Shown here: positions 1-7,585 of the stretch, in pieces
Layout: the number at the start of each line of letters is the position of its first letter
How positions within the stretch are numbered: position 1 is the first letter of the stretch
Source: Thermococcaceae archaeon
GTDB lineage: Archaea; Methanobacteriota_B; Thermococci; Thermococcales; Thermococcaceae
Reading direction: 5' to 3'
Length of the DNA: 9,908 nt
Assembly: GCA_026986455.1 (NCBI GenBank)
Contig: JALSON010000241.1
Coordinates: 1 to 9,908, forward strand
The notes under the pieces: model-generated
The model's database searches: none
What the model saw: the letters and a program-made list of their open reading frames with translations, nothing else
Told to the model about the DNA's origin: nothing
Made by a program: the position numbers and the translations under genes

Positions 1-541
1 CGAGGGGGACTGGGTAAAGCTGATACTCTGGTTCCACGCCAGCGATAAGCCAGAGAAAAGGAGAATCCTGAAGGTTCATCCATACAACAGCCCGGAGAAC
101 CCGCTCAGGGGAGTTTTTGCCACGCGCTCGCCGGTCAGGCCGAACCCGGTAGCACTATACGCCGTCAGGATAAACCGCATCGAAGGAGAAAAGCTCTACA
201 TCGACCCGATAGACGCTATTGACGGAACTCCTGTCATTGACATCAAGATACTCGTGGAGAGGCTCGATTGCCCGAAGGAGGCCATCATCCCAGAGGAGGA
301 GCTCGATATACCGGCATCAAGGCAGGTTGGAGAGGTCAATCTGATACCCAGAAAAAGCGAGCATTTGGATGAGCTTGAAGAGGTTTCCCCGGAAGAATAC
401 GAGGTGCTGGTTCTTGAGCTGGGGCCGAAGACAACGGTGCTGACGGCAAAGGAGCTCGCAGAGCTCATTGAAGCACTGGAAGAAATGTACGAGAACCTGC
501 CGAAGGAGGGGCTCAGAACACGTGCAAAGCGCTCGCCTTGA
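1..541 (+). CDS. trmO: tRNA (t6A37) N6-methyltransferase TrmO/TsaA family, 5' end missing
   Basis: This is the C-terminal 179 codons of a TsaA/TrmO protein; the reading frame is open from base 2 and ends at TGA 539-541. The family signature [13 protein letters not shown] is plainly visible (about residues 38-50 of the visible part), followed by the typical [12 protein letters not shown] strand. The preceding [10 protein letters not shown] matches the usual hydrophobic WFH strand, so only a few dozen residues are missing. In bacteria TrmO uses S-adenosylmethionine to N6-methylate t6A at position 37 of certain tRNAs; an archaeal homologue is inferred to do similar chemistry. After the core there is an acidic extension of roughly 90 residues ending in a basic tail (RTRAKRSP), longer than the minimal family domain. 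The last 29 bases overlap wtpC on the opposite strand. The family call is firm; substrate identity in archaea is inferred. Confidence 0.88.
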   Translation, partial: EGDWVKLILWFHASDKPEKRRILKVHPYNSPENPLRGVFATRSPVRPNPVALYAVRINRIEGEKLYIDPIDAIDGTPVIDIKILVERLDCPKEAIIPEEELDIPASRQVGEVNLIPRKSEHLDELEEVSPEEYEVLVLELGPKTTVLTAKELAELIEALEEMYENLPKEGLRTRAKRSP

Positions 542-1547
542 AGCTAACGTAGACCTCCTTTCCCTTTTCTATTCCCATCTCCAGCATCGAGGAGCGGGTT
601 ATGAATGCCCTGAGCTCGACACCCTCGCTTTTCAGCCTCACCCTCACAAGGGGGCCGAGCTCTTCAACGGCATCAACCTCAGCTTTGAACTCGTTTCTCG
701 CGGAGGTTTTTATGGGTTCGAGGGACAGTATTATATCCTCGGGCCTCAGGCCGGCTCTGACTCTTCCTTCAGCTTCCTCAGGGAGTTCTATCTCCAGCCC
801 GTTGGCCTTCAAAATCCTCCCTTCCGCGATGCCCTCAATTATGTTCTCAAAGCCGAGAAATTTTGCGACCTCCTCATTTGCGGGCCTTGAGAAGACATCT
901 CTAACGGTTCCTGTCTGAATGAGCTGGCCGTTGAGCATGACCCCAACGCGGTCGCCCAAGCTCACAGCCTCCTCAAAGGAGTGGGTTACATGCAGAGCTG
1001 TAAAGCCGAGCTCTTTACGCCAGCGCTTCATCTCACCTATGAGCTTTCCCCTCGTCTGGATGTCGAGATTGGCAAAGGGCTCGTCCAGAAGAAGGAGCTC
1101 CGGCTCTATAACCAGCGCCCTCGCTATCGCGACCCTCTGCTGCTCCCCGCCGCTCAGCGTTTTTGGTTTTCTGTGGAGGAGGTGACTTATACCGAGAATG
1201 TCCGAGATTTCCCGGATTTTTCTGTCTATCTCGGATTTTGGGACTTTTCTGATTTTCAATCCGTAGGAGATGTTGCTGTAAACTGTCATGTGGGGGAAGA
1301 GGGCGTAGTTCTGGGGGATATATGCAAGACCTCTCTCTTCAGGTGCCAGTTCGGTTATATCTGCCCCGTTCATGAAAATTCTGCCCTCATCAGGGCTGAA
1401 TATTCCGGCAATAACCTCTAAGAGGAGTGTCTTCCCAGCCCCGCTTGGCCCGAGTATGATGAAATACTCACCATTTTTAACCTCAAAGCTAAGTTCTCTG
1501 AGCCTGAATTCCTTCCAGTCCTTGGAGATTGATTTCACCTCAAGCAT
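513..1547 (-). CDS. wtpC: tungstate ABC transporter ATP-binding protein WtpC
   Basis: This is a 344-residue ABC ATPase that powers tungstate import through WtpB. All nucleotide-binding motifs are present: Walker A GPSGAGKT (33-40), Q-loop Gln79, signature LSGGEQ (131-136), Walker B LLLLDEP (151-157), D-loop NLD (160-162) and switch His189. Residues from about 230 form a TOBE/Mop-like regulatory domain, with SARNEF near 282 and the closing FKASALHVF typical of ModC proteins. In the Methanosarcina ModBC transporter such a domain binds molybdate or tungstate and shuts the transporter down (trans-inhibition), so the same feedback is inferred here. The ATG at 1545-1547 follows GGGAGG and lies inside the end of wtpB (8-base overlap), which implies translational coupling. 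The 3' end overlaps trmO by 29 bases. FbpC/CysA-like specificity is unlikely given the neighbours. Confidence 0.93.
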   Translation of the reverse strand: MLEVKSISKDWKEFRLRELSFEVKNGEYFIILGPSGAGKTLLLEVIAGIFSPDEGRIFMNGADITELAPEERGLAYIPQNYALFPHMTVYSNISYGLKIRKVPKSEIDRKIREISDILGISHLLHRKPKTLSGGEQQRVAIARALVIEPELLLLDEPFANLDIQTRGKLIGEMKRWRKELGFTALHVTHSFEEAVSLGDRVGVMLNGQLIQTGTVRDVFSRPANEEVAKFLGFENIIEGIAEGRILKANGLEIELPEEAEGRVRAGLRPEDIILSLEPIKTSARNEFKAEVDAVEELGPLVRVRLKSEGVELRAFITRSSMLEMGIEKGKEVYVSFKASALHVF

Positions 1548-2286
1548 TTGCCTCCCTCCCCACCAGCCATCTCAGCATTATGAAGATTGTCAGGCTCATC
1601 ACCACCAGAATGACTGATATCGGCCGTGATGATCTCAAGCCGTAGTTGTTGAAGTACTCCATCACAAGAACTTGGGCGGTTTTTGGATAGTATGCAACGA
1701 TGAGTATAGCGCCGACCTCGCTTATAGCCCTCGCCCACGTCATTATGGCCCCGCTCAGAATCGAAGACAGTGCCATCGGCAGGGAAACTGTAAAGAATGC
1801 TTTCATCTGGGAGGCTCCAAGGGTTCTTGCCACATGCTCAAGCCTCTCATCAACAGCCAGAAACCCATCCCGGGCTGCGTTTATTGTGAACGGCGCGGAA
1901 ACGAAGAGCATTGCAGCGATTATGCCGGTGTAGCTGTCGAGTATGGCGCTTGAAAACGTCACAAGCAGCATTATGCCAACAACGGAATGCGGTATGACGA
2001 TTGGGACATCAACAACGGCCTGAATAAGGCTTTTCCCTCTGAACTCCCTCCTTGCAAGGACATACCCCAGAGGTACTCCAAGGAGCAGGGCTATTAAGGC
2101 GGTGGCAGTTGCAGTAAAGAGGGAATTTCTCAGGGCCTCCAGCACGAGAGGATCATGCAGAGTTCTTACAAGCATTCCCCAGTCTGAAGCCTGTTTGGTG
2201 AAAATAACAGCCAGCGGGAGGGCTATATATACTATCAGAAAGCTGCCAAGGGCTGCGAAGAGATAGATGGTGTAGTCACGTCTCAC
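1540..2286 (-). CDS. wtpB: tungstate ABC transporter permease WtpB
   Basis: This is a 248-residue integral membrane permease with several hydrophobic helices (for example about 8-28, 55-77, 94-115 and 224-240). The cytoplasmic EAA loop that docks on the ATPase is clear at about 150-170: [11 protein letters not shown], then the conserved SLP end. It belongs to the ModB/WtpB group and should form a homodimer carrying the tungstate path. The start is GTG at 2284-2286, preceded by GGGGGTGA. It shares the four bases GTGA with the stop of the upstream methyltransferase gene, so the two are probably translated by the same ribosomes. The stop overlaps the wtpC start by 8 bases. Assignment to tungstate rather than molybdate or sulfate rests on linkage to the WtpA-type binding protein. 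Confidence 0.93.
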   Translation of the reverse strand: MRRDYTIYLFAALGSFLIVYIALPLAVIFTKQASDWGMLVRTLHDPLVLEALRNSLFTATATALIALLLGVPLGYVLARREFRGKSLIQAVVDVPIVIPHSVVGIMLLVTFSSAILDSYTGIIAAMLFVSAPFTINAARDGFLAVDERLEHVARTLGASQMKAFFTVSLPMALSSILSGAIMTWARAISEVGAILIVAYYPKTAQVLVMEYFNNYGLRSSRPISVILVVMSLTIFIMLRWLVGREANA

Positions 2287-2744
2287 CTTTTCACCCCCGG
2301 TCTGGGGAAAAATCTGCCTCTGGTCTTCATGAACTCCCGGTATTCGTCTCCCCAGTGCTCAATCAGTTCGTTCTCCTCAAGCCCGGCGAGCCTCTCCCAG
2401 AGGGGTATCATGAATGCATAGGCAAGCAGACCGGGAACGCTGAGGAACCAGAGGGCTATCCCAAACCCCATAACTATGAACGCCGAATAAAATGGGTGCC
2501 TGACGTATCTGTACGGCCCGTCCTCCATCAGCCTCGTGAAGTCGGAAGGCCGGTCATGGGTTTTCGGGAAGAGGGAGTGAACGTAAAGGGCAAAAATGGA
2601 TGATGAGAGCGTTAGAATCGCTCCCGAAACACGCATTATCCTTGCCTTCTCTCCCCCTATCGGAGGATAATGGAACAGCATGGAGAATGGGATGAGAATA
2701 AAGAAAACCACAAAGACCAGCCTTCTGAACTTCCAGCTTTCCAT
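2283..2744 (-). CDS. ICMT/PEMT-type membrane methyltransferase, substrate unknown
   Basis: This is a 153-residue membrane protein of the isoprenylcysteine carboxyl methyltransferase / phospholipid methyltransferase superfamily (small bacterial and archaeal branch). Hydrophobic segments lie at about 8-25, 40-58 and 88-115. The SAM-site signature [11 protein letters not shown] is at 76-86, and the C-terminal half of the site is at about 122-146: [13 protein letters not shown] then RFFP. These two halves define the family. Family members methylate prenylcysteines, phospholipids or small hydrophobic compounds; nothing in this sequence fixes the substrate. The ATG at 2742-2744 follows GGTGGGAA. 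The gene sits 40 bases after wtpA and its stop overlaps the wtpB start by four bases, so it splits the tungstate transporter genes. A role in transport is possible but unproven; simple co-expression by rearrangement is equally possible. Confidence 0.82.
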   Translation of the reverse strand: MESWKFRRLVFVVFFILIPFSMLFHYPPIGGEKARIMRVSGAILTLSSSIFALYVHSLFPKTHDRPSDFTRLMEDGPYRYVRHPFYSAFIVMGFGIALWFLSVPGLLAYAFMIPLWERLAGLEENELIEHWGDEYREFMKTRGRFFPRPGVKR

Positions 2745-2771
2745 GTTCCCACCGCTTGAAGTTGAGCAGGG

Positions 2772-2782
2772 AAAAATAAAAA
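2772..2782 (-). terminator. T-rich stretch just after wtpA, possible partial terminator
   Basis: On the minus strand the wtpA stop codon (2785-2787) is followed within three bases by TTTTTATTTTT. Archaeal RNA polymerase terminates at such T-runs without needing a hairpin. Genes continue in the same direction 28 bases later, so complete termination is unlikely; partial termination would give more wtpA mRNA than permease or ATPase mRNA. The stretch is seen directly; its activity is inference. Confidence 0.45.
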
Positions 2783-2784
2783 CC

Positions 2785-3831
<1,047 letters not shown>

Positions 3832-3846
3832 CTACCCGGAGCTGGG

Positions 3847-3854
3847 TATTTAAA
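3847..3854 (-). promoter_or_regulatory. TATA box of wtpA
   Basis: The minus strand reads TTTAAATA, centred 34-35 bases before the wtpA ATG, with CAAAATG just upstream as a weak BRE. Transcription should start near 3825, giving a leader of about 10 bases that carries the GGTGG ribosome site. The spacing equals that seen at other promoters in the window. Confidence 0.65.
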
Positions 3855-3873
3855 CATTTTGAGCAAACAACAG

Positions 3874-3887
3874 CATTAACGTAAATG
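3874..3887. promoter_or_regulatory. imperfect palindrome upstream of wtpA promoter, candidate operator
   Basis: CATTAACGTAAATG is self-complementary at 12 of 14 positions, centred on ACGT. It lies about 20 bases upstream of the wtpA TATA box, a position where archaeal activators or repressors can bind. It does not obviously match the bacterial ModE consensus. That it is a site is inference from symmetry and position. Confidence 0.35.
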
Positions 3888-4027
3888 ATTTTGTTTTCCA
3901 GCACATCCCTCCAATGGCACTGCTGGGAGGTTTTAGGTGCCAAGTTAGGGGAGGAACTTCTATTCGAACTACGGGGGACTCCGCTGAGGTGCATATCCCT
4001 TGCCCCCGGGAGCTCGGAGAAAATGAG
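3888..4027. other. non-coding gap with three possible stem-loops
   Basis: No convincing gene lies between the HD-domain gene stop (4028) and the wtpA control region. Three adjacent inverted repeats are present: TGGCAC 3915-3920 with GTGCCA 3937-3942; AAGTT 3942-3946 with AACTT 3955-3959; and CGGGGG 3972-3977 with CCCCCG 4003-4008. Loops are 16, 8 and 25 bases. The segment could be a structured 3' leader of the upstream operon, a small RNA, or chance. No clear promoter of its own and no T-run terminator were seen on either strand. Confidence 0.3.
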
Positions 4028-4585
4028 TTAATCTCGCCGCAGCTTTTCTCTCTTCTCAACCAGTTCATCAACCAGCTCCCTGAAATATCCATAGAACTCG
4101 CTTTTCCTCAGCTTTTCCAGAGCGCTCCAGAACCCGTCGAGGTTCTTAAAACCTGCCCTCTCATACTCATATGCCTGAATCAGCATTTCAAGCTTATCTG
4201 CGAATTTAACGAGCCTGCCCTCCAGGCTGAGCTCCTCCTCATACTCCCTCCAGAGACGGAAGTAGCCTCTGGGATCCGGTGTCTTCAGAAACATCTCCAT
4301 CACAGCCTTCTTCTCTGCTTTGCCCTTGTCAATATAGTGCTGCGCTGTCTTCGGTATGTCCGTTATCCTCGCCTCCCCAATATCGTGGAGCAGAGCTATC
4401 TTCAGGGCGCGTTCAACATTCACTTCTACACCTCTTGCCTTCAGTTTGTCGGCTAAAAACAGGGTTATGAATGCTGTTCTGAAAGAATGGTCTGCTATGC
4501 TCTCCGGATAGGGCACATTCTCAAGAAGCCAGCCCGTTCTCGGGAGTTTTTTCAGGCCGCCGACCTCAAGAAAAAGGGAAAGCAT
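4028..4585 (-). CDS. HD-domain 5'-nucleotidase, HDDC2/YfbR-like
   Basis: This is a 185-residue HD-domain metal-dependent phosphohydrolase. The metal ligands are in place: His33 (ADHSFR), His67-Asp68 (LLHDIGE) and Asp130 (KFADKLE), with Glu71 as the expected catalytic acid. The N-terminal KKLPRTGWLL and VPYPESIADHS closely follow the HDDC2 pattern. Escherichia coli YfbR dephosphorylates deoxynucleoside monophosphates, and archaeal relatives have similar activity, so a role in nucleotide-pool maintenance is inferred. The start ATG at 4583-4585 is preceded by GGAGG inside the previous gene, and only two bases separate it from that gene's stop, so the pair forms an operon with the OB-fold-like gene. 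Length is normal for the family. The exact nucleotide preference is unknown. Confidence 0.87.
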   Translation of the reverse strand: MLSLFLEVGGLKKLPRTGWLLENVPYPESIADHSFRTAFITLFLADKLKARGVEVNVERALKIALLHDIGEARITDIPKTAQHYIDKGKAEKKAVMEMFLKTPDPRGYFRLWREYEEELSLEGRLVKFADKLEMLIQAYEYERAGFKNLDGFWSALEKLRKSEFYGYFRELVDELVEKREKLRRD

Positions 4586-4587
4586 GT

Positions 4588-4902
4588 TCAGTCCTCCGAG
4601 GTATACAGGGCCTTCTCGGTTTCAATGGCGCTTGCGATAATGCCGTCCCCAACAAAACGCCCGTACACCTTAACCGCATCGCCTTTACCCACGTAGGGAG
4701 TTCCTGGAAATTCTATCCTGAATCCATCTATATGGAAGGTCGTCCTTGAGCTTGGTAGCTCCATGGGCAGAAATTCTATATGCGGCTTGTCCTCGATGAT
4801 GCCCTCCAGGACAACATTTTTACCCTTAAACCTGCCGTTGGTCAGACTTTCCGGTGTAACGATATAATAGTAATGATGACCGAGCTTCACCCTCTTCGGC
4901 AT
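4588..4902 (-). CDS. small OB-fold-like protein, function unknown
   Basis: This is a 104-residue protein that is probably all-beta. The segments GKNVVLEGIIEDKPHI (about 27-42) and GDAVKVYGRFVGDGIIAS (about 73-90) are typical of OB-fold strands 1-3 and the later strands of nucleic-acid-binding or similar small barrels. No zinc ligands, signal peptide or membrane segment are seen. The ATG at 4900-4902 is chosen because GGTGAT lies four bases before it; a GTG at 4909-4911 would overlap that site and add only three residues. It is the first gene of a two-gene unit with the HD-domain nucleotidase, and diverges from the GTPase gene. OB folds bind single-stranded nucleic acid, sugars or proteins, so no function is assigned. 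Confidence 0.72.
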   Translation of the reverse strand: MPKRVKLGHHYYYIVTPESLTNGRFKGKNVVLEGIIEDKPHIEFLPMELPSSRTTFHIDGFRIEFPGTPYVGKGDAVKVYGRFVGDGIIASAIETEKALYTSED

Positions 4903-4917
4903 ATCAATCACCTAAGA

Positions 4918-4925
4918 CTTATATC
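4918..4925 (+). promoter_or_regulatory. TATA box of the GTPase gene
   Basis: CTTATATC is centred 35-36 bases before the chosen GTPase ATG, with transcription expected near 4946. It lies 12 bases from the oppositely directed element of the OB-fold gene, so the two preinitiation complexes should interfere. Confidence 0.5.
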
Positions 4926-4936
4926 GGGATGATTGA

Positions 4937-4945
4937 TTATATTAA
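4937..4945 (-). promoter_or_regulatory. TATA box of the OB-fold/HD-nucleotidase unit
   Basis: The minus strand reads TTAATATAA, centred 39 bases before the ATG at 4902; transcription would start near 4916. A second ATATAAG closer to the gene (minus strand, 4918-4924) is only about 20 bases from the ATG and too near to serve it. Confidence 0.45.
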
Positions 4946-4946
4946 C

Positions 4947-4956
4947 GGTGGAGGGT
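4947..4956 (+). promoter_or_regulatory. ribosome binding site deciding the GTPase start
   Basis: GGTGGAGGGT lies immediately before ATG 4957. It supports MIKVAIIGAENVGKS as the N-terminus, which places the P-loop near residue 8, as is usual for such small GTPases. Confidence 0.6.
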
Positions 4957-5514
4957 ATGATAAAGGTTGCGATTATAGGTGCCGAGAATGTGGGCAAATC
5001 GACCCTCATGAACGCACTCATAGGGGGCAGAGTTTCGGAGGTCGAAAACCTGCCCGGAACGACGAAGGGCATCATAAGAAGGCGCTTCGGAAAGCTGAAG
5101 ATACCAAAGAGCATGAAGAACCCGAAGGGTGGAGCGGATGAGTTCGTGCTGATAGACACGGCAGGGCTTTTCGACCCGGAGAGGGAGTTCAGGGGAAAGG
5201 TTCTGAGCGAAGAGAAGTTCAGGGCTGTTCTGGATGAAATAATCTCCTCGGATGTTGTCATACACATGGTAGACGCTCAGTATGGCCTTCACAGGGGTAT
5301 GGAAAAGCTCCACCACCTCCTCAAGATGCGCTACGATAAACCCATAATAGTTGTGATAAACAAAGTGGACTTAGTGCCGAGAGAAAGGGTCGAGGAGCTC
5401 AGAAAGCTCATCAAAAAGCGGCTTGAACAGGATGCAATACCCCTCTCCCTGGTGACGTTTGAGGGCTTCAATGAGCTCCTGAATGCTCTTGCCTATTACG
5501 CCCAGTATGTTTAG
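4957..5514 (+). CDS. compact Era/TrmE-like GTPase, cellular role unknown
   Basis: This is a 185-residue stand-alone small GTPase. G1 is GAENVGKST (8-16), the switch-I threonines are in PGTTKG (33-38), G3 is DTAG (67-70) and G4 is NKVD (135-138). G5 is poorly conserved (SLVTFEG from 164 replaces the usual SAxxGxG). It lacks the KH domain of Era and any second G domain, so it is only the G domain. Bacterial relatives act in ribosome assembly or tRNA modification; the archaeal role is not deducible. The ATG at 4957 follows GGTGGAGGGT; upstream in-frame TTG (4933) and GTG (4948) are less likely because they would destroy or precede that site. Its stop overlaps the YjbQ-family stop by four bases. 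Confidence 0.87.
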   Translation: MIKVAIIGAENVGKSTLMNALIGGRVSEVENLPGTTKGIIRRRFGKLKIPKSMKNPKGGADEFVLIDTAGLFDPEREFRGKVLSEEKFRAVLDEIISSDVVIHMVDAQYGLHRGMEKLHHLLKMRYDKPIIVVINKVDLVPRERVEELRKLIKKRLEQDAIPLSLVTFEGFNELLNALAYYAQYV

Positions 5515-5921
5515 CAGTTGCAGCTGCACACCTTCACAAGCAGCTTCCTCCTCCTTGGCCCGTCCAGCTCAACGAAAAGAATCCTCTGCCACGTGCCCAG
5601 AACCAGCTCCCCCTCCTCCACCGGGACGATGACCTCGGGATTCAGCAGAAGGCCGGCACGGAGATGGGAGTGGGCGTTGCTGTCTATTCTGTCATGGGCG
5701 TATCCGGCCCCCTCCGGAATCAGCTCCTCCATCTTCTCCTTTATATCCAGGAGCAAACCATTTTCGTTCTCATTTATGAGGAGGCCTGTTGTCGTGTGTC
5801 TCGTGAATACGACGACAATTCCCTCTGTGATGCCGCTTTTCCACACAAGCCGCTGGACATCACCCGTTATGTCGACAATCTCAAATTTCCGGGAGGTTTC
5901 AATGCTGAGCTCGTGGAGCAT
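5511..5921 (-). CDS. YjbQ-family protein (UPF0047, secondary thiamine-phosphate synthase type)
   Basis: This is a 136-residue cytosolic protein of the YjbQ/UPF0047 family. Diagnostic motifs are RHTTTGLLINENE (41-53), SNAHSHLRA (81-89), GTWQ (109-112) and DGPRRRK (120-126). The conserved histidines 42, 84 and 86 are present, consistent with the family's presumed metal or phosphate site. A bacterial member has weak thiamine-phosphate synthase activity in complementation tests, but the true role is unresolved. The C-terminus ends in CSCNC, three cysteines in the last five residues, which is not part of the usual family core. A strong ribosome site GGAGGTGA lies six to seven bases before the ATG at 5919-5921. 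It is the last gene of the operon, four bases after the 98-residue gene, and overlaps the GTPase gene by four bases. Confidence 0.9.
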   Translation of the reverse strand: MLHELSIETSRKFEIVDITGDVQRLVWKSGITEGIVVVFTRHTTTGLLINENENGLLLDIKEKMEELIPEGAGYAHDRIDSNAHSHLRAGLLLNPEVIVPVEEGELVLGTWQRILFVELDGPRRRKLLVKVCSCNC

Positions 5922-5925
5922 GCAG

Positions 5926-6222
5926 TCACCTCCCTCCGAGAAGTCTCAGTATATCCTCAAGAAGCTGCTTTTCACTGGCTTCCATCCCGTCGGAGATATA
6001 TCTCAATATCACGGCTTTTTCATAAGCCATTATCATCGTCTCATCACCCTTCCTGAGGGCCAGTTCCCTCAGCTGGCTGTAAAGCTCGTCCAGGGTGTCC
6101 CTGAAGAGAACCTCATCCCGGTACGGGCCCTCCTCCAGCATGTTTTCAATCAGGCTCTTCACGTATTCGAGGCCGTTTTCGTTCTTCTTTCTTCTCCTGA
6201 GCAATGTCCTGAGTCTTTTCAT
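5926..6222 (-). CDS. small basic/helical protein, hypothetical
   Basis: No family was recognised for this 98-residue protein. The N-terminus is strongly basic (MKRLRTLLRRRKK), and the remainder is predicted to be almost entirely alpha-helical with many Glu, Leu and Arg residues, for example EYVKSLIENMLEEG, LDELYSQLRELALRK and EKQLLEDILRLLGG. There is no membrane segment or cysteine. The ATG at 6220-6222 overlaps the stop of the helical-repeat gene (ATGA), and GGTGA precedes it, so the two products are made together and may bind each other. The stop is four bases before the YjbQ-family start and its last codons form that gene's ribosome site. An adaptor or regulatory subunit is a reasonable guess; the basic head could contact nucleic acid or a membrane. 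Confidence 0.75.
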   Translation of the reverse strand: MKRLRTLLRRRKKNENGLEYVKSLIENMLEEGPYRDEVLFRDTLDELYSQLRELALRKGDETMIMAYEKAVILRYISDGMEASEKQLLEDILRLLGGR

Positions 6223-7493
6223 CCTCTCACCTTCCTTTCCATGATTTCATTATCGAGGGCCCTCAGGAGGATTTCGGATATAAGAATTGAGGAGAACCTC
6301 GGGTCTTTAACCTCAAGTGCAGCGTCTATGGCCTCCGAAAGACTGTTCTCCTTGAGGAGATAGTTGGCAACGTCCGTAAGGGCTATTGAGCGGAGTTTTC
6401 TGTCCTTAATCTCCGCTGCGGTTCTCCTAGCACCGTCGATATCTCCCTTAAGAATGCGGTACCTCACAATCTTCACCAGAACCTCCTCACCCGGGGATTT
6501 CCTTTCTATGGCACCGATGATTTCGGGGTTTCCTCTCTCCGGATGCTCCAGCAGGTGGTTCATGATGTCCTTCCCAATAACTTCCATCTCCTCGGAGGAG
6601 AGTGCATCGATAAATCCCGGGAGCGCTCTGGGGTTTTTCTCAATGAGCGTCAGGGCTATCTCGGAGAGGCTCTCCATGCCCCCTCCGAATTTCCGGATCA
6701 GATTGACAGCGGGCTCGGTGGCACCGCTCAGGGCAAAAGCCCTGCCCATCTCAACAAGAAAGTCCTCTCCGAACTTCTCTGATAAACGCTGGGCCGCCTG
6801 CTCCAGCAGGGGGATGTACTGGGAGAGGGCGTCCCTGTCCTTCAGATGGAATACCACCTCTTTAAAGGCCAGCTTTGCCCATGGTTTTCTCTCTATCTCT
6901 TCTATCATGCTTATCGCTTTCTCATAGCTCCCCAGGTTGAGGTGAATCTTTATAAGCTCCAGATATGCCTTTGATCTGTACGGTTCAAGTGTTATGTTAT
7001 CCAGCGCAAGCCTGCTTTTTCTGAGCCTGTATGCAATTTTTATCTGATCCTTCTCCAGCAGGGAGGTGTTTCTCTTTATAATTTCAAAGAGCGTGATATC
7101 CTTGAGCTGGATGTTCTGAATCTCCATCGCAAATATTAGTGCGCCGCCTATGTCGCCTGCAGCCACCATATACTTGGCCGCTGTGTGCATAATGAAATCC
7201 CTGTCCTCCTGAGCCAGAAGCCTGGAGCCCTCCAGAACCTGCTGGAAAATCCTGTTGGCGGATTTGATGCCGACCTTCTTCAGGGAATAGCCCACAGCTA
7301 AAAGTGCCCTGAACATCGTGGGCGGGTCATCTATACTGTTTGCGTTTTCGAGGGCCCTTGTGAATGCCAGTTTAAAGTGCTCATCCTTCATCGCAACAAG
7401 CCTCTCGCCGATTTTAGCATAGGTGGCTGCCCTCAGGTAGGGGTCCTGAATTATTTCAATCGAAGAAATAATCTCATCAACGAGCATTCTCAT
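6219..7493 (-). CDS. TPR/HEAT-like helical-repeat protein, function unknown
   Basis: This 424-residue protein is built of paired helices. Repeat phasing can be seen: DPYLRA (17-22) and DPPTMFRA (56-63) near the start, and KDRKLRS (363) then KDPRFSS (396) at the end, 33 residues apart, each followed by a hydrophobic helix and an A-x-x-A helix (ARRTAAEI, EAIDAALEV). This resembles TPR-like or HEAT-like alpha-solenoids, which serve as protein-binding scaffolds. No catalytic motif, signal peptide or membrane helix is evident. The start may be ATG 7493 or ATG 7487; GGGG is adjacent to the first and better spaced for the second. It heads an operon with the 98-residue protein (ATGA overlap) and the YjbQ-family gene. 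The fold class is fairly safe; the role is unknown. Confidence 0.78.
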   Translation of the reverse strand: MRMLVDEIISSIEIIQDPYLRAATYAKIGERLVAMKDEHFKLAFTRALENANSIDDPPTMFRALLAVGYSLKKVGIKSANRIFQQVLEGSRLLAQEDRDFIMHTAAKYMVAAGDIGGALIFAMEIQNIQLKDITLFEIIKRNTSLLEKDQIKIAYRLRKSRLALDNITLEPYRSKAYLELIKIHLNLGSYEKAISMIEEIERKPWAKLAFKEVVFHLKDRDALSQYIPLLEQAAQRLSEKFGEDFLVEMGRAFALSGATEPAVNLIRKFGGGMESLSEIALTLIEKNPRALPGFIDALSSEEMEVIGKDIMNHLLEHPERGNPEIIGAIERKSPGEEVLVKIVRYRILKGDIDGARRTAAEIKDRKLRSIALTDVANYLLKENSLSEAIDAALEVKDPRFSSILISEILLRALDNEIMERKVRG

Positions 7494-7585
7494 CCCCTGT
7501 CAGTCCTTGCTATCCCTCTTTCTCTTTAATTCCTATTAACTTTAACGCTGCAAACATTTTTAAGAGGAGCGGGGAACCATGAATC
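7494..7585. promoter_or_regulatory. divergent promoter region of the helical-repeat operon and Trm11-like gene
   Basis: This 92-base AT-rich gap separates two divergent genes. For the plus strand the best TATA-like element is TTTTTAAG at 7557-7564, only about 25 bases before ATG 7586, which would make the mRNA essentially leaderless. For the minus strand, AATTAAAG around 7524-7531 or TTAAAGTTAA around 7536-7545 could serve; neither is clearly better. Confidence 0.35.

Noticed and set aside
468..1421. Several plus-strand frames opposite wtpC
   Set aside because: They mirror the ABC ATPase coding sequence, whose motifs are complete; none shows a domain or a good start.
3955..3985. TTCGAA T-loop-like sequence near 3964 suggesting a tRNA fragment
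   Set aside because: The flanking bases do not form a T stem, and no D arm, anticodon arm or acceptor stem could be matched on either strand.
3914..4456. 180-codon plus-strand frame over the wtpA gap and the HD-domain gene
   Set aside because: Most of it is the complement of a clear HD-domain protein with all metal ligands; no family pattern is visible in the antisense translation.
4933..4956. Upstream TTG start extending the GTPase by eight residues
   Set aside because: It would place the ribosome site GGTGGAGGGT inside the coding region and add residues before the usual MIKVAIIG beginning.
5518..6927. Long open frame on the plus strand (two stretches split by one stop) antisense to the YjbQ, 98-residue and helical-repeat genes
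   Set aside because: Its translation is rich in Ser, Phe, Pro and Leu with no recognisable domain, as expected for the mirror of well-supported minus-strand genes; it has no convincing ribosome site.
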